Source: Caulobacter vibrioides (GTDB lineage Bacteria > Pseudomonadota > Alphaproteobacteria > Caulobacterales > Caulobacteraceae). From it: a DNA stretch of 64,000 nt. The stretch is taken from assembly GCF_002310375.3 (NCBI RefSeq), contig NZ_CP023315.3:3472001-3536000 (forward strand), in the 5' to 3' direction. Numbering within the stretch: position 1 is the stretch's first letter; the number at the start of each line of letters is the position of its first letter. The notes beneath the pieces are model-generated. The model was not told where the DNA came from, did not search any database, and worked only from the letters and a program-made list of their open reading frames with translations. Of this stretch, positions 52,753 to 63,000 are shown one piece after another. The translations under genes and the position numbers were made by a program.

Positions 52753-53348
52753 GCGGCGGCCTGCGCGAACGCAGCCTTCAGCTTTTGATCGTAGCCGTGT
52801 TGCGCGAAGCCTGGACCGTTGTAGCGGCGCGCGAAGCCCGCCCAATCCGAGGCCTTGAGCGCAGCGTGCATGTCATGGTTGGCGACAATGAAGAGCGCGA
52901 AGCAACGCAGTTGAGCACGCTCGCCCTGGATCATGTCACGGACGAACGACTGCACACTGGCATGCCCGCACGCCCGGTGATTGAAGCCCATAATCTGAAA
53001 CAGACCGTAGGATGCAGACCGCAGGGCCGCAGTCTCATCAAGGGCCATCGCCGCCACGAGCTGGTCATAACGCTGACCCTGCGTGGCGGGGTAGGGCTTG
53101 CCGCCCCAGGTCGCATAAGAGATGTCCGGATGGGTGGCGCTAAAGCGCCCCTTTGTTTCCCGCGCGAAGATGTGCGGCTCGAACAAAATGATAGGGCGTC
53201 GCGTCTCAGGATGGACGCCACGCCCCCGACTTTCGACCGCCATAACCGCGCGCACGTGTCGCGTCGTGACGCACAGCACCTTGGCGGCCGCGCGCACGTC
53301 GTCGTCGGAGACCGGTAGGGCCGGCCCCGCAAAGTCTGCCAGTTTCAT
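52749..53348 (-). CDS. Phage endolysin, N-acetylmuramidase (DUF3380-like)
   Basis: A 199-residue muramidase. Start ATG 53,348 (MKLADFAGPALPVSD). VRAVMAVESRGRGVHPETRR carries the catalytic Glu; IILFEPHIFARETKGRFS, ASYGLFQIMGFNHRACGH and RRYNGPGFAQHGYDQKL are family blocks. No signal peptide, so it needs a holin for release. Its stop overlaps Rz start. Confidence 0.85.
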   Translation of the reverse strand: MKLADFAGPALPVSDDDVRAAAKVLCVTTRHVRAVMAVESRGRGVHPETRRPIILFEPHIFARETKGRFSATHPDISYATWGGKPYPATQGQRYDQLVAAMALDETAALRSASYGLFQIMGFNHRACGHASVQSFVRDMIQGERAQLRCFALFIVANHDMHAALKASDWAGFARRYNGPGFAQHGYDQKLKAAFAQAAA

Positions 53349-53397
53349 GATGCTTCTCGCTATGAGACGAACGGCGTTCGCCTTGCTTAAGATCGCG

Positions 53398-53718
53398 TCA
53401 GGGATCGACGCGGCCTCGGTGGCCAATGCGGCCGTCGACCCGCCCGTCCAGGCCGTCGACGTGCTGGAGGATCTTCGGCGCGTAGGTCGTACCGAAGTAG
53501 AGCGCCAGGCCCGCAAGCATGATCACATCCCCCCAGCCGGGGGCCTGCCCCTGGAACCGAGGGATCGCCGCGAGCACGAAGCCCGCGGCGAACATCGCGA
53601 TCCCGATGCGCTGGAGCAGGGTCAGAAGCCCCCCCCAGCCCATCAGCAACAGACAGAGCACCACGACCAGAAGGCCGCCGGCGACCACGGAGAGGTACTG
53701 TGGCATCTGTGACAGCAT
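53398..53718 (-). CDS. Small phage membrane protein, holin candidate
   Basis: A 106-residue protein with three hydrophobic segments (YLSVVAGGLLVVVLCLLLMG, RIGIAMFAAGFVLAAI, GDVIMLAGLALYFGTTYA) and a basic C-terminus. It lies directly before the muramidase and after another small membrane protein. Holin role is inferred from position. Confidence 0.6.
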   Translation of the reverse strand: MLSQMPQYLSVVAGGLLVVVLCLLLMGWGGLLTLLQRIGIAMFAAGFVLAAIPRFQGQAPGWGDVIMLAGLALYFGTTYAPKILQHVDGLDGRVDGRIGHRGRVDP

Positions 53719-53721
53719 GGC

Positions 53722-54102
53722 TTAGCCCTCCGCCTGGTCAGAGCCGCCGATGCGCAGACCGCCCGCCTCGAACTTGATCAGCTTGAATGGGTCGCCGGCA
53801 TACTTGGTGACGGCCTGGGTCAGACCGCCGAACAGCGCCATGCCCAGGAACCCACAGGCGAAGCCGATGAACGGGGCCGCCGCCGTTCCAACGCCGGGCC
53901 ACTTGGCGTTCAGCAGGAAGATGAGCAGCGGCGACAGCCACGCCACGGCGGCCGCGCCGGAGGCCAGCGAGAGCGCCTTGGCCCGCATGGTAAGTCGCTC
54001 GCCGTACCCCATCGACATCACCGCCCCGGCCGCGCCTGGCGCGTAGGGCGCAAGCTTGGCCAAGGCCCCAAGCAGGTTTGGGTCACCCGTATTGTCGGCC
54101 AT
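53722..54102 (-). CDS. Small phage membrane protein, holin-like
   Basis: A 126-residue protein. Hydrophobic segments are about residues 43-65 (ALSLASGAAAVAWLSPLLIF) and 72-95 (GTAAAPFIGFACGFLGMALF). The spacing and its place upstream of the lysis cassette suit a holin; the next gene starts 3 bp after its stop. Either this or the following protein may be the holin. Confidence 0.6.
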   Translation of the reverse strand: MADNTGDPNLLGALAKLAPYAPGAAGAVMSMGYGERLTMRAKALSLASGAAAVAWLSPLLIFLLNAKWPGVGTAAAPFIGFACGFLGMALFGGLTQAVTKYAGDPFKLIKFEAGGLRIGGSDQAEG

Positions 54103-54170
54103 CGGCCGCCCCTCCTTAGTCTGAGATGCTTTGACTTGTTGGCCCAGTCGGGCCGTGAGACCGTCGCCGT

Positions 54171-54338
54171 ATGAAGCTGCGACAGTTCTTCTCTGAAGGC
54201 CGGCACGTGGAGCCGACGCTCTGGGTGATCATGCTGGCCTGCGCGGCCGTTTGGCTGATCGAGACGATCGGCCCGCGCCACGTCATCGTCTTCAAGGACG
54301 GCATCCCGCCCAAGGTCTGGATCGAGCGCGCGAAATAG
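54171..54338 (+). CDS. Small membrane protein on the opposite strand of the prophage
   Basis: A 55-residue frame reading MKLRQFFSEGRHVEPTLWVI and continuing through one hydrophobic helix (TLWVIMLACAAVWLIETI) to TAG. It runs against all other prophage genes here. No clear ribosome-binding site is present, but the length, membrane helix and codon pattern make it plausible. Function unknown. Confidence 0.45.
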   Translation: MKLRQFFSEGRHVEPTLWVIMLACAAVWLIETIGPRHVIVFKDGIPPKVWIERAK

Positions 54339-54477
54339 GGTGACCCCGGCGCGGGCCGCCGCCCGGGGTCATGTCGGTCTGTTTGTACTCCGCATCCGCC
54401 GGAATTGGACCGCACTGACAGTATGCCGCGCCAGATCAGCGGCGCCCACCCCGCCCGATCTAGGAGCGCCGGGCGAC
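54339..54477. other. Gap with a GC-rich hairpin
   Basis: TGACCCCGG pairs with CCGGGGTCA at 54,341-54,372. No uridine run. It could end the small plus-strand gene's transcript. No other feature seen. Confidence 0.4.
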
Positions 54478-54885
54478 CTAGACTTCCGGCTCGGGAACCC
54501 ACTTCAGGCCACGACCCAGGAGGACGCCATTGGCGTGGTCGATCGGCTCGACGTCGCCCGACGCCGAGTAGATCTGCAGGTTGGCGCCGGTGATCGCGGC
54601 CATGGCGTCGGCGGCCGAAATGACCCCGTTCTCGCCCCAGACCACACCCTCAGGCAGCGGCGGGAGGTCTCCGCCGGCGAAGCCCTGCCAGACCGCGACG
54701 GTGGCCTGGTCGGTGCTGGCGTCGCTCGACAGATAGTGCGTGGCCGGGCTCTCGGTCGTCGGCGCGGGGGCGGTCGTCAGCTTGCGGCTGAACGTGCCGG
54801 GGCCACGCCCCATCGCCTCCCACACCCGGTTGATGTTGGTCTGGGCGGCGGCGGTGCAGATCATGATGACAGGCAGATGAGACAT
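54478..54885 (-). CDS. Phage-associated hypothetical protein
   Basis: A 135-residue protein starting MSHLPVIMICTAAAQTNINR, with a mixed alpha/beta look and no recognised domain. It is 7 nt after the preceding lamG-like gene, so co-translated. Ends in PEPEV. Function not assigned. Confidence 0.65.
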   Translation of the reverse strand: MSHLPVIMICTAAAQTNINRVWEAMGRGPGTFSRKLTTAPAPTTESPATHYLSSDASTDQATVAVWQGFAGGDLPPLPEGVVWGENGVISAADAMAAITGANLQIYSASGDVEPIDHANGVLLGRGLKWVPEPEV

Positions 54886-54891
54886 AGGTCG

Positions 54892-56085
54892 TCAGGCTCC
54901 AGAGAGGATGCGGTTGCGGATGGCTTGGAACTGGGCGAGGTCGAGCGACTTCTGGGCGACGATCAGGCGCTTGATGTGGCCGCCGAAGAAGTTGCTCATG
55001 GCGTCCGCCGTGGAGAGGCCGCCGACCGGAAGGGTGAATGCGGAAGCGGCTAACCCGACCTGCGCGCCGGTGTAGACCTCGGCGTCATTGACGAAGAGAC
55101 GGACGGTCGAACCATTGCAAGACAGCCCTGCAATGACACGCTGCCCGCTTAGATCGGTAGTGCCTACAATGGTCTCTGTTCCCTGATTACCGACCCCACC
55201 ACCTAGCCGGCCATTTGTCCTGACGCCCAGCATCAGGTGTCCCGAGCCGCCGCTGGTCCGTCGACCGCATATGACCTGGGTCGAAGCTGGAAAGCTGGTT
55301 GGGAGCGTGACATCTGCGACGATGCAATTCGTCTCGACCGCGCTCGAGTAGGTCGTCAAAAGCCGATCGTCGAGAGCGTCGAACTTAGCCCCGTCCGCCT
55401 GGAAGCGAGGGCGGTAGGATGTCGCTGCTTGAGAGCCCGCGATTGTGGAGACATCCTTGAAAGATGCGCTGTAGCACTCACCCTGGCCGTCCGTGGTCGT
55501 GCGTTCGAAGCTGATACGCACGTTGCCTGTGAACGTGGCCGTCCAGTACGTCGCCTGCTCGGCGGCAGAGGCGTTGAAATTCAGGACGGCCGAGAGAGCG
55601 GTGTTCGAGGTGTCGCGTATCAGCGCGACCATATTGCCCGAACCTACGGTACGCAGCGCACTCGCAGCTAGGCGGTAGGTTCGGCCGGCGACCACAGGCA
55701 CAGCCTGTCGTAGCACCACGTTGGATCCCGAGCGCGTGAGCCGCACGACGCCGTTGCTGACCCATTCAGCCGCGCCGCCGCCAGACGAAGCCCAGTTTAC
55801 GAAGTTCTCCTGGACGAGGCTGGGGTTGATCAGCAAACCCGGCCGGCCGGCGACCTGCTGCTGCAGGGTGCGGCCCGCCCACTGGGCGCTGTCCAGGGCG
55901 AGGCCGATCGGATCGTCCAGTAGCGAGGCCGCCGTGACGCCTCCGCTATCCTGGAACAGCCGATCGAGCTTTGCGAAGTTGTAGTCGAACCCGCCCGCAC
56001 CGCCTGCGAAGAGCGCGGCGATCGGATCCGGCGCGCTTGGCCTGCCGGACCCGACGCCCAGGCGGCGAAGGCCGAGCCGGGACAT
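54892..56085 (-). CDS. Phage tail-associated beta-sandwich (LamG-like) protein
   Basis: A 397-residue protein, beta-strand rich with many Thr/Ser/Gly. The middle has carbohydrate-binding-module-like strands (GRTYRLAASALRTVGSGNMV), the C-terminal third resembles a concanavalin/LamG fold (GLSCNGSTVRLFVNDAEVYT then GGHIKRLIVAQKSLDLAQFQ). It likely recognises host surface glycans. Start overlaps the previous stop by 1 nt. Confidence 0.65.
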   Translation of the reverse strand: MSRLGLRRLGVGSGRPSAPDPIAALFAGGAGGFDYNFAKLDRLFQDSGGVTAASLLDDPIGLALDSAQWAGRTLQQQVAGRPGLLINPSLVQENFVNWASSGGGAAEWVSNGVVRLTRSGSNVVLRQAVPVVAGRTYRLAASALRTVGSGNMVALIRDTSNTALSAVLNFNASAAEQATYWTATFTGNVRISFERTTTDGQGECYSASFKDVSTIAGSQAATSYRPRFQADGAKFDALDDRLLTTYSSAVETNCIVADVTLPTSFPASTQVICGRRTSGGSGHLMLGVRTNGRLGGGVGNQGTETIVGTTDLSGQRVIAGLSCNGSTVRLFVNDAEVYTGAQVGLAASAFTLPVGGLSTADAMSNFFGGHIKRLIVAQKSLDLAQFQAIRNRILSGA

Positions 56086-56420
56086 CAGATCGTCACCAGA
56101 GAGAGAGTCTCGCCAGGCTCAAGCGCAGCGAACTCCTCGACATCGTCAGCCTTGAGCCGATAACCTTTGAGGTCCGTCGAAGCGTTAGGCGCCGCGCCTT
56201 GGGTCACGCGGATAGCGCCATCCACGGTTTTGACGATCCACATGTAGCGCACCAAGCCGTTGGGCTTGAAGTCGTCAGGAGCCACGAAGCCGCCCAGGCC
56301 GCCAGGAGTGGATCCGACAGAGACTTGACCATCCCAGACTACCGCTCGCTTGATCGGGAGAGCATGTCGGCGCGCATCCTCAACTCCAACCTCCACTAGC
56401 ATCACATACGCCTTCGACAT
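56085..56420 (-). CDS. Phage-associated hypothetical protein
   Basis: A 111-residue protein. ATG 56,420 has GGAGGAGAG 5 nt upstream, one of the strongest ribosome sites in this block. A small beta-rich domain (AYVMLVEVGVEDARRHALPI) is visible but not assigned to a family. The next gene overlaps by 1 nt. Confidence 0.65.
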   Translation of the reverse strand: MSKAYVMLVEVGVEDARRHALPIKRAVVWDGQVSVGSTPGGLGGFVAPDDFKPNGLVRYMWIVKTVDGAIRVTQGAAPNASTDLKGYRLKADDVEEFAALEPGETLSLVTI

Positions 56421-56514
56421 GTACTCTCCTCCTCTAGCTACACATCTGGACGCGCGGTCGTACGCGGCCAACAGAGCTGGTCGCGGTCGATTGCGCTGAG
56501 TTTCGAAAAGGCCG

Positions 56515-56976
56515 TCAGGCCATGCTGTCGGCCAGGATCACCAGGTCGCGGAACTGCTGGTCAGACATGCCCAGCGCCGCCTTCGTGCTCTCGGTTGTGA
56601 CGCCGGCGGTGACGAAGTTCTGCGCACGCGCATACTCGGCCAGGGCCAGAACGCTCTTCGGATGCGGCAGCGATGCGAACGCCGCTCGTATCGCTGCGTC
56701 GAGATTGTCAAAGCCCGGCCAGGGCGTGATCAGCGCCGCCTTGAGGATCTTGTGCATGGGCACTTCGGCCGGCAGAGGCGTGACGGTGACCGGCGGCGCC
56801 TCGAGGTCGATCGACCACGCCCCATCGGCGCCCAGGCGCGCGAACGCGCCCGGCTCCACCGCCGGCGGCTCGGTCTCTACAAAGGTCCAGCCCGGCAGGC
56901 ACGGCGCGGCCAGGTCGACGACTTCGATCGCGTCGGCGAGCAGATAGCCATGCGCATCCAGTTTGACGGTCCACAT
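56515..56976 (-). CDS. Phage-associated hypothetical protein
   Basis: A 153-residue protein downstream of the tail fibre; its ATG overlaps the fibre stop by 1 nt (TGATG). Opening WTVKLDAHGYLLADAIEVVD; a C-terminal helical half (PHPKSVLALAEYARAQNFVT). No recognised domain, likely a tail-fibre-related chaperone or accessory by position only. Confidence 0.6.
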   Translation of the reverse strand: MWTVKLDAHGYLLADAIEVVDLAAPCLPGWTFVETEPPAVEPGAFARLGADGAWSIDLEAPPVTVTPLPAEVPMHKILKAALITPWPGFDNLDAAIRAAFASLPHPKSVLALAEYARAQNFVTAGVTTESTKAALGMSDQQFRDLVILADSMA

Positions 56977-59900
56977 CACGCGATCCTCGAATAGGCTTTG
57001 GCTTTGGCGGCGCCGGTTCCGATCGCAGCCACGCTGGGCACGTAGAACTGCGCCGGCGATGCGGGGGCGTAGGGCGCATATCGCACGCTGTAGTAGTCGT
57101 AGCGCTGGGGCGCGACGAACGCGCCCAGCCCATAGACAAGGCGGTTCATGACGTTTGCGTCTGTGTTCGACAGCTCGGTCCAGGGTCCGGTGATGCTGCT
57201 CGCGATATGCAGCGAATAGCTCTTAAGCGCGCAGTAGAGGCCGCCGGCATGGATCATGGCCTGAGAGTCACCGGTCGTGCCGCCCACATCCACCGACGAC
57301 CAGGTCAAGGCGTCCGTCGAGTACCTGAAGCGCCCGAGCGTCACACTGTCGCCGATGACGAAATAGCCGTTAGCCTCCCAGACCAGGCCTTGTGGCGCGA
57401 CCGACGGACTGGTTGTGGACGCCCAGGTCAGGCCATCGGCCGAGCGCATCCCGCTGCCCGAGCCAGAATAGAACGCCATGAAGTAGCCGTTCGCAAAGGC
57501 CACCCCGTGAGGCAGGGTGTTGGAGCCCCAAGCCGTGACCTTCGTCCAGGAAACGCCGTCCGTCGTGCGCCACATGCCGTCTGACGTCGCCGCCAGCAGA
57601 ACGCCGTTTCCGTAGGCGAAGGCGTAGACGCTGGCGTTCAACGCCGTGCCCTGGGTCCACTCGCCGGTCAGGCCCGTGGCCGAGTGACGGAAGTAGTTGA
57701 AGTCGGCGCTGATATACTTGCCAAAGGCATAGGCCACAGGCCCGACCGCACCTGTCGCGCCGATATTGATCGTTCGGGTCGTATAGGGCGACAGGCTTGT
57801 AATCTCGAGCAGCACGTTCCCATAAAGCGAAGCCCCGCTCAGAAACAGACGGCCGTTCGCGGCGCTTAGAGATGCGTTGCCCGCGTAGCTTCCGCCCAGC
57901 GATGACGAGCCGGTCGCCGTCGTCGCGGTCGGCGCGGCGCCGAACACCGGCGGGAAAATCGCCGCCGCCGCTGAATAGCTGGACGCCAGATAGGTCGCGC
58001 CATCGGCCGGAACGATCCCGGCCGGGAAGGTCGATCGGTTACTGAAGAAGGTGTCACCGATCTCGACGCCAACCCCGCCACCATCGCCGAACTCGAAGCC
58101 ATCGGCGGTCTTCTTGATCGTCTGGCCGACCGCGCCACCGGTCAGCGCCGCCAGGTCTGCCAGCACCTCGGAGGCGGCCTGCTTGCCCGCCAACGCGGTC
58201 GCCAGTCCCGACACGTCTGAAATGCCCATCGCCAAAGCGGTTTTCAGCGCCGCTTGGGTGATAGCCCCGGTCAGACCGGCGACCGACAGGACCAGGTCGG
58301 TCGGCGTCCGCATCCACTTCCAGTCGGCCAGGGTCGACGGACTGTCCGTGGACAAGACATAGGTCCTGTTCTCGTCGGTCCGGATCGCGATGTCGCCGCG
58401 CTGCGCGGTCAAGGCCAGCATGGCGGCCTGAGATCCGACCTCGAACGTGTCGTTGATCACCACAGCCGGCAGGTTCGCGGTGTCGATCACGCCGGTCAGG
58501 CGCGAGGCTGCAATCGGGCTGGTCGTGTAGTTCAGAGCCGTGATCGCGGCGTCCACAGCGGCCTTGGTCGACAAGGCCGTCATCGCCAGGAGGTTGTCGG
58601 TCCCCGCGATGCCCTGCGCCTCGGTGGCCCGCCCCAAGGTGAAGACCGGGTTGCCCGATACACCGTTGCCGTTGGTGATCGCGATGCCTGCATCGGCGCT
58701 GGTCAGCGTCCGGCGGGCGTTGAGAGATGAGCTGCTGCCCTGAACCATGAAACCAGTCGAACTGGTGCCCGCGACGCTGGTGAGGCGGCCCGTGGTCGTG
58801 CTGCTCCAGTTGGCCGTCGCCAGGTTCGTCAGTGCGGCGTTCAGAGGCTGGAAGCGCGCGTCGCCGGTCTGCCGGTCCAGGATATCAGTCGCCGTCGCCG
58901 AGCCGATCGGGCGGCCTTCTACTGTCCCGCCGTCAGCCGCCGTGAAGATCGCCACCTTGCCGGAAAGGGTCGTGCCGCCCGGCCGGGCGATGAAGTCGCC
59001 GCCGACGATGGCTTCGGCCGCATCGCGGGCGGCCTCGGCCGCAGCCCGCGCCGCCGCCGCCGCCGTCGCGCTGGTCGAGGCCTCGCCGGCCTTGGTCGTA
59101 GCCGTGCCCGCCGAACCCGAGGCCGCCGTGGCGGCCGCCTGCGCATCATCGCGGGCGTCTTCCGCCAGGCCCTGCGCCGTCTCCGCAGCCGCCTTGGCCG
59201 CCGCCGCCGCCGTGGCGCTGGTCGAGGCCTCGCCGGCCTTGGTCGTAGCCGCGCCCGCCGAACCCGAGGCCGCCGTGGCGGCCGCCTGCGCATCATCGCG
59301 GGCGTCTTCCGCCAGGCCCTGCGCCGTCTGCGCAGCCGTCCTCGCCGAAGCCGCCGCCGTGGCGCTGGTCGAGGCCTCGCCCGCCTTGGTGGTGGCCGTA
59401 CCCGCCGAACCCGAGGCCGCCGTGGCGGCCGCCTGCGCGTCATCGCGGGCGTCTTCCGCCAAGCCCTGCGCCGTCTGCGCGGCCGTCCTGGCCGTCGCAG
59501 CCGCCGTGGCGCTGGTCGAGGCCTCGCCGGCCTTGGTGCTGGCCGTACTGGCAGAGCCCGCCGCCGCCGTCGCGGCCGCCTCGGCGTCGTCCACCAGCGG
59601 CTGCACCGCATCGGTCACCGCTTCGATCTGAGCGTTGGCCAACCAGGTCAGATACTCCGCCTCGGTCTTGCCCGAGTTGCCCGGCTGATCACGCCACACC
59701 TGATAGGCCGACGCGCCGCGCACCAGCCCCAGATCTTCCCAGCCACCGGCCGAGAGCACATAGCCGTGGCCCGCAAACTCACCCGACGTCACGATGTAGA
59801 ACGCGCCCAGCGCTTCGCCGGTCGGCAGGTTGCTGACCAGATCCACAGTGCCCTTGGGCGTGAACAGCAGCAGCGAGTCGATGATCGTCGCATTTTCGGT

Positions 59901-60059
59901 GATCAGCGCCTCGATGCGCTCGGCCAGGCCGCCGACGTCGTCATAGGCCTCGAGCGCCGTAGCCAGCGCGCTGGCCAGCGCCGATTGCGACCCGCCCGCG
60001 TGAAAGGCGGCGATGGCGGCGGCGATCGCCGTCGCGTGCTGGGTGGGCGTCGTGGTCAT
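56976..60059 (-). CDS. Phage tail fibre protein with collagen-like alanine repeats
   Basis: A 1,027-residue protein starting ATG 60,059 after GGTGGAG. Residues about 150-350 contain an alanine-rich helical tandem repeat, with a 49-residue unit containing GLAEDARDDAQAAATAASGS repeated about three and a half times. The N-terminal LLFTPKGTVDLVSNLPTGEA and SKTEAEYLTWLA-type segment is common in tail fibres. The C-terminal ~300 residues are sialidase-like beta strands with repeated DG-W motifs (GMWRTTDGVSWTKVTAWGSN). It probably mediates host binding. Confidence 0.8.
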   Translation of the reverse strand: MTTTPTQHATAIAAAIAAFHAGGSQSALASALATALEAYDDVGGLAERIEALITENATIIDSLLLFTPKGTVDLVSNLPTGEALGAFYIVTSGEFAGHGYVLSAGGWEDLGLVRGASAYQVWRDQPGNSGKTEAEYLTWLANAQIEAVTDAVQPLVDDAEAAATAAAGSASTASTKAGEASTSATAAATARTAAQTAQGLAEDARDDAQAAATAASGSAGTATTKAGEASTSATAAASARTAAQTAQGLAEDARDDAQAAATAASGSAGAATTKAGEASTSATAAAAAKAAAETAQGLAEDARDDAQAAATAASGSAGTATTKAGEASTSATAAAAARAAAEAARDAAEAIVGGDFIARPGGTTLSGKVAIFTAADGGTVEGRPIGSATATDILDRQTGDARFQPLNAALTNLATANWSSTTTGRLTSVAGTSSTGFMVQGSSSSLNARRTLTSADAGIAITNGNGVSGNPVFTLGRATEAQGIAGTDNLLAMTALSTKAAVDAAITALNYTTSPIAASRLTGVIDTANLPAVVINDTFEVGSQAAMLALTAQRGDIAIRTDENRTYVLSTDSPSTLADWKWMRTPTDLVLSVAGLTGAITQAALKTALAMGISDVSGLATALAGKQAASEVLADLAALTGGAVGQTIKKTADGFEFGDGGGVGVEIGDTFFSNRSTFPAGIVPADGATYLASSYSAAAAIFPPVFGAAPTATTATGSSSLGGSYAGNASLSAANGRLFLSGASLYGNVLLEITSLSPYTTRTINIGATGAVGPVAYAFGKYISADFNYFRHSATGLTGEWTQGTALNASVYAFAYGNGVLLAATSDGMWRTTDGVSWTKVTAWGSNTLPHGVAFANGYFMAFYSGSGSGMRSADGLTWASTTSPSVAPQGLVWEANGYFVIGDSVTLGRFRYSTDALTWSSVDVGGTTGDSQAMIHAGGLYCALKSYSLHIASSITGPWTELSNTDANVMNRLVYGLGAFVAPQRYDYYSVRYAPYAPASPAQFYVPSVAAIGTGAAKAKAYSRIA
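59013..59605 (-). repeat. 147-bp tandem repeats inside the tail fibre gene
   Basis: The sequence TCCGCCAGGCCCTGCGCCGT recurs at 59,161, 59,308 and (one base changed) 59,455, exactly 147 bp (49 codons) apart, and the intervening sequence is near-identical. Flanking partial copies extend the array to roughly 59,013-59,605. It keeps the reading frame. Confidence 0.85.
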
Positions 60060-60074
60060 GGAAGGCTCCACCGG

Positions 60075-63000
60075 TTAGGAGTTTTCGGAGATCAGGATGC
60101 GCACGTCGGCGAAGGCGACATGCCCGGCCGAGTCACGGGCGGTGACGCGCCAATAGCCGTCCAGCGTCTGGCCAAGCGCCGTGATCGAGCCCGTGAACGC
60201 GACCGCGTCGCCCGTAGTCGACGACGGCGAGAAGCTCGCCCCGGACAGATAGGCCCAGCTGTAGGTCACCGTACCGTCGCCGCCCGACGTGGTGGCCGTG
60301 ACGGTGTCCGTTGTCGCCGAGCCCGTGCCGAAGCGGTTACCTGAGACCAGGGGCGTCGACAGGTTGACCTCAAAGCCGCCGCTGCCGCCGCCGGTCGGCA
60401 CGGCCGAACCGCCGAGATAGGGCGCTGTCTTGGCCAGGTAGAAATAGGCGTTTGACCGGCTGGCGGCCCAGTGACCGATCCCGTTCGGCCCGAACCACAA
60501 CAGCAGATCCGAGCTTGCCCCGAACGCCTCACCCCAGGCCTGGATGTACGCGGCAGAGCCCAGATCGCTGCGCAGCGTGTCGCTGGCGTCGTCAAGCACC
60601 GTGTTGTCGCCGAAATAGATCTTGGCCGCCGACAGGGCGATGTTTGAGCCGCCCAGGCTGTCGCTATAGAGCGCCAGGCGCGCCGGCCGGCCGCCCGACG
60701 CCGCCGCCTCGACCACGAACCGCGCCACCGCGACCTTGCTGGCCACATCGGCCAGGGTTGAGGCCTGCGACGAGACCGTCGCCGACAGGCCGGTCACATT
60801 GGATTGCAGCGTCGTGATCTGTGAGGCCGCCGCCGACACGTTGGTGGTGAGAACCGAAAGGCTCGAGTCTGCGGAGGCCTTGTTGGCCGCCACCGTGGCG
60901 TCGAGCGATGTGTATTGCGTCGAGAGCGCGCTGACGTCGCTGGCCACCGTCAACAGCCCAGCGTCCGCGCTGGCCTTGTTGGCCGCCACGGTCGACTCCA
61001 GGGCCGCCAGGCTCGCCGCCGTGGCGCTGGTGGCGTTGGAAACGCTGATCAGCGTGGCCGAGGCGCTGGCCTTGAAGCCGTTATAGTCGGTCGAGACCGT
61101 CGCCAGGTTGGCCGCCACGGTGCTGGTGGCGGTCGAAATGCTGATCAGCTCGGCCGAGGTCGTGGCTTTGAAGCCGTTGTAGTCGGTGGCCAGCACGGTG
61201 CGCTGATAGGCCTCGGCCGAGATCGCCGTCTGCCGCGCCACGGCCTCGCTGGCGATGGCGGCGGTGTTGTTTCCGACCACGACGTTGGTGTCGATCAGCA
61301 CCTGACGCTGTTCGGCGATCACCTCGCCCAGCGGCTTGCCCGACAGCACCTGGCGCAGGATCGCCTCAAACGCCTTCAGGTCGCCCAGCGCCTTCATCCG
61401 CGCGTCCAGGATATCGAGCTGCGCCTTGCGGGAGGCAGCCTCAATCGCCCCGACCTGTTCGGCGATGATATCGACACCGTTGCCAGCTTGAGACACACCC
61501 TCCGCAAGCGCGTCGATCACCTTCTCGATCGCGCGCCCATCGCGACGGACGACGACAGCGCCACCCAGCGTCGGAGGGCGGCTCACGCCCGTGCGATAAG
61601 CCGGAATGGGCTCATCGCCTACGCTTTGCAGCGCCTCGGCGTAGGGCACGCAGGTGATCGAGGCCTTGAGGCCCTCCTTTGGCGCAATGCGATCGACAAC
61701 GACATCGAGCAGCTCGACGGCATGATCGAAGACCGTGACCTGATCTCCCGGCAAGGGCTGGTCGCCAATCGACGGGATCGGCGCAGCGAACCAGACGATG
61801 TCGGACTGCCCAGGCAAGGTCTCCAGTGGGAAGACCTCAAGCGCCGCATCGGCCGAGGGGCGCCACGCCAGATCATAGGACCGCCCCGCGACCATGGTGA
61901 CCAGCTCGTCCAGGCGCAGCCCCTTCAGCGAAGGATCGCTTTCATCGGTGACGCGGGCTCGAACGCGGCCGGTGATCTCGCCGACCAGAGCGACATGGTG
62001 AGCAAGCCACGCACGGTCGCCCTCGCGGATCGTCAGGTACTCGACATCTTGCTCGAAGCTGAACTTCTCCGGTCGCAACACACGCTCGGCCAGCATGCGA
62101 GCACCCTCGAGGACGACAGCGTCCGCATCGACCTTGTCGCGCACCTCGACCCGCTCATACTTATCGGCCGTGTCGAGGTCATAGAACGTGCCGTCAGGCT
62201 TTTGCCCGAACACCGTCACGACATCGTCGGCGAAGTCCTTCTCGGCGTTGGCGAACCGCACGCGAAGCGCATGGACCGGCGCCGGATAGACCAGATCACC
62301 CCGGAACCCCGACACATTGCGCGGCGTGAACATCTGGCGAGGCAGCGGCTTTTCCCAATCGACGACGACGGACAGAGCCCCATAGTCCAGCGTCGGCCGC
62401 GCCCGCCCGGCGGCTGCCGTTCGCTGGAGCAGTTCACCGACCGACATTTCGCTGGCCTCAGCCAGATCGCACATCCAGCCCTGCTGTTCACAGGTGGCCC
62501 GCCAATCCGCGATAGCGGCAAAGGCGCGCTCATCGTCGTCCAGCTCGACATCCGACATCGGCGGATAGCTGGCGGCCAGGAACAGGTCGGCAGGATTGCG
62601 GCTGACGATCAGATCGCCAGGCCCCGTCGCCGTCGCCTCGGGCACGATGCTGGTGGCGATGAAGTTGAAGTCGTTAGGGACGCCGTTCAACTGGTCACTG
62701 GCCTGCAATTCCAGCTCGATCCACGGCTTGGACGCCAGATCGCGAACCGGCGCCTCGTCGCGGAACGAACGGATGCAGATCCAGGTCAGCTCGTCGCTGA
62801 TCTTGGGATTGTTGCTTTCCTCGTTGGTGATGCGGCGCACATGCACGTCGTACTGGCCGCGCGCGACCGGCCATTCCCAGCCCAAGCGATAGCTGTCCAG
62901 CTTGTCGCGCGTGAAAGTCAGAAGACCGCCCGCGCCCGCAAAAGGACACGGCGCCGCCGACGACGGATCACCGCCGCGAGGTCCATAGCGGAACTCGAAC

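Noticed and set aside
59013..59605. CRISPR-like regular repeats
   Set aside because: The 147-bp units are in-frame coding repeats of a tail fibre with no spacers.
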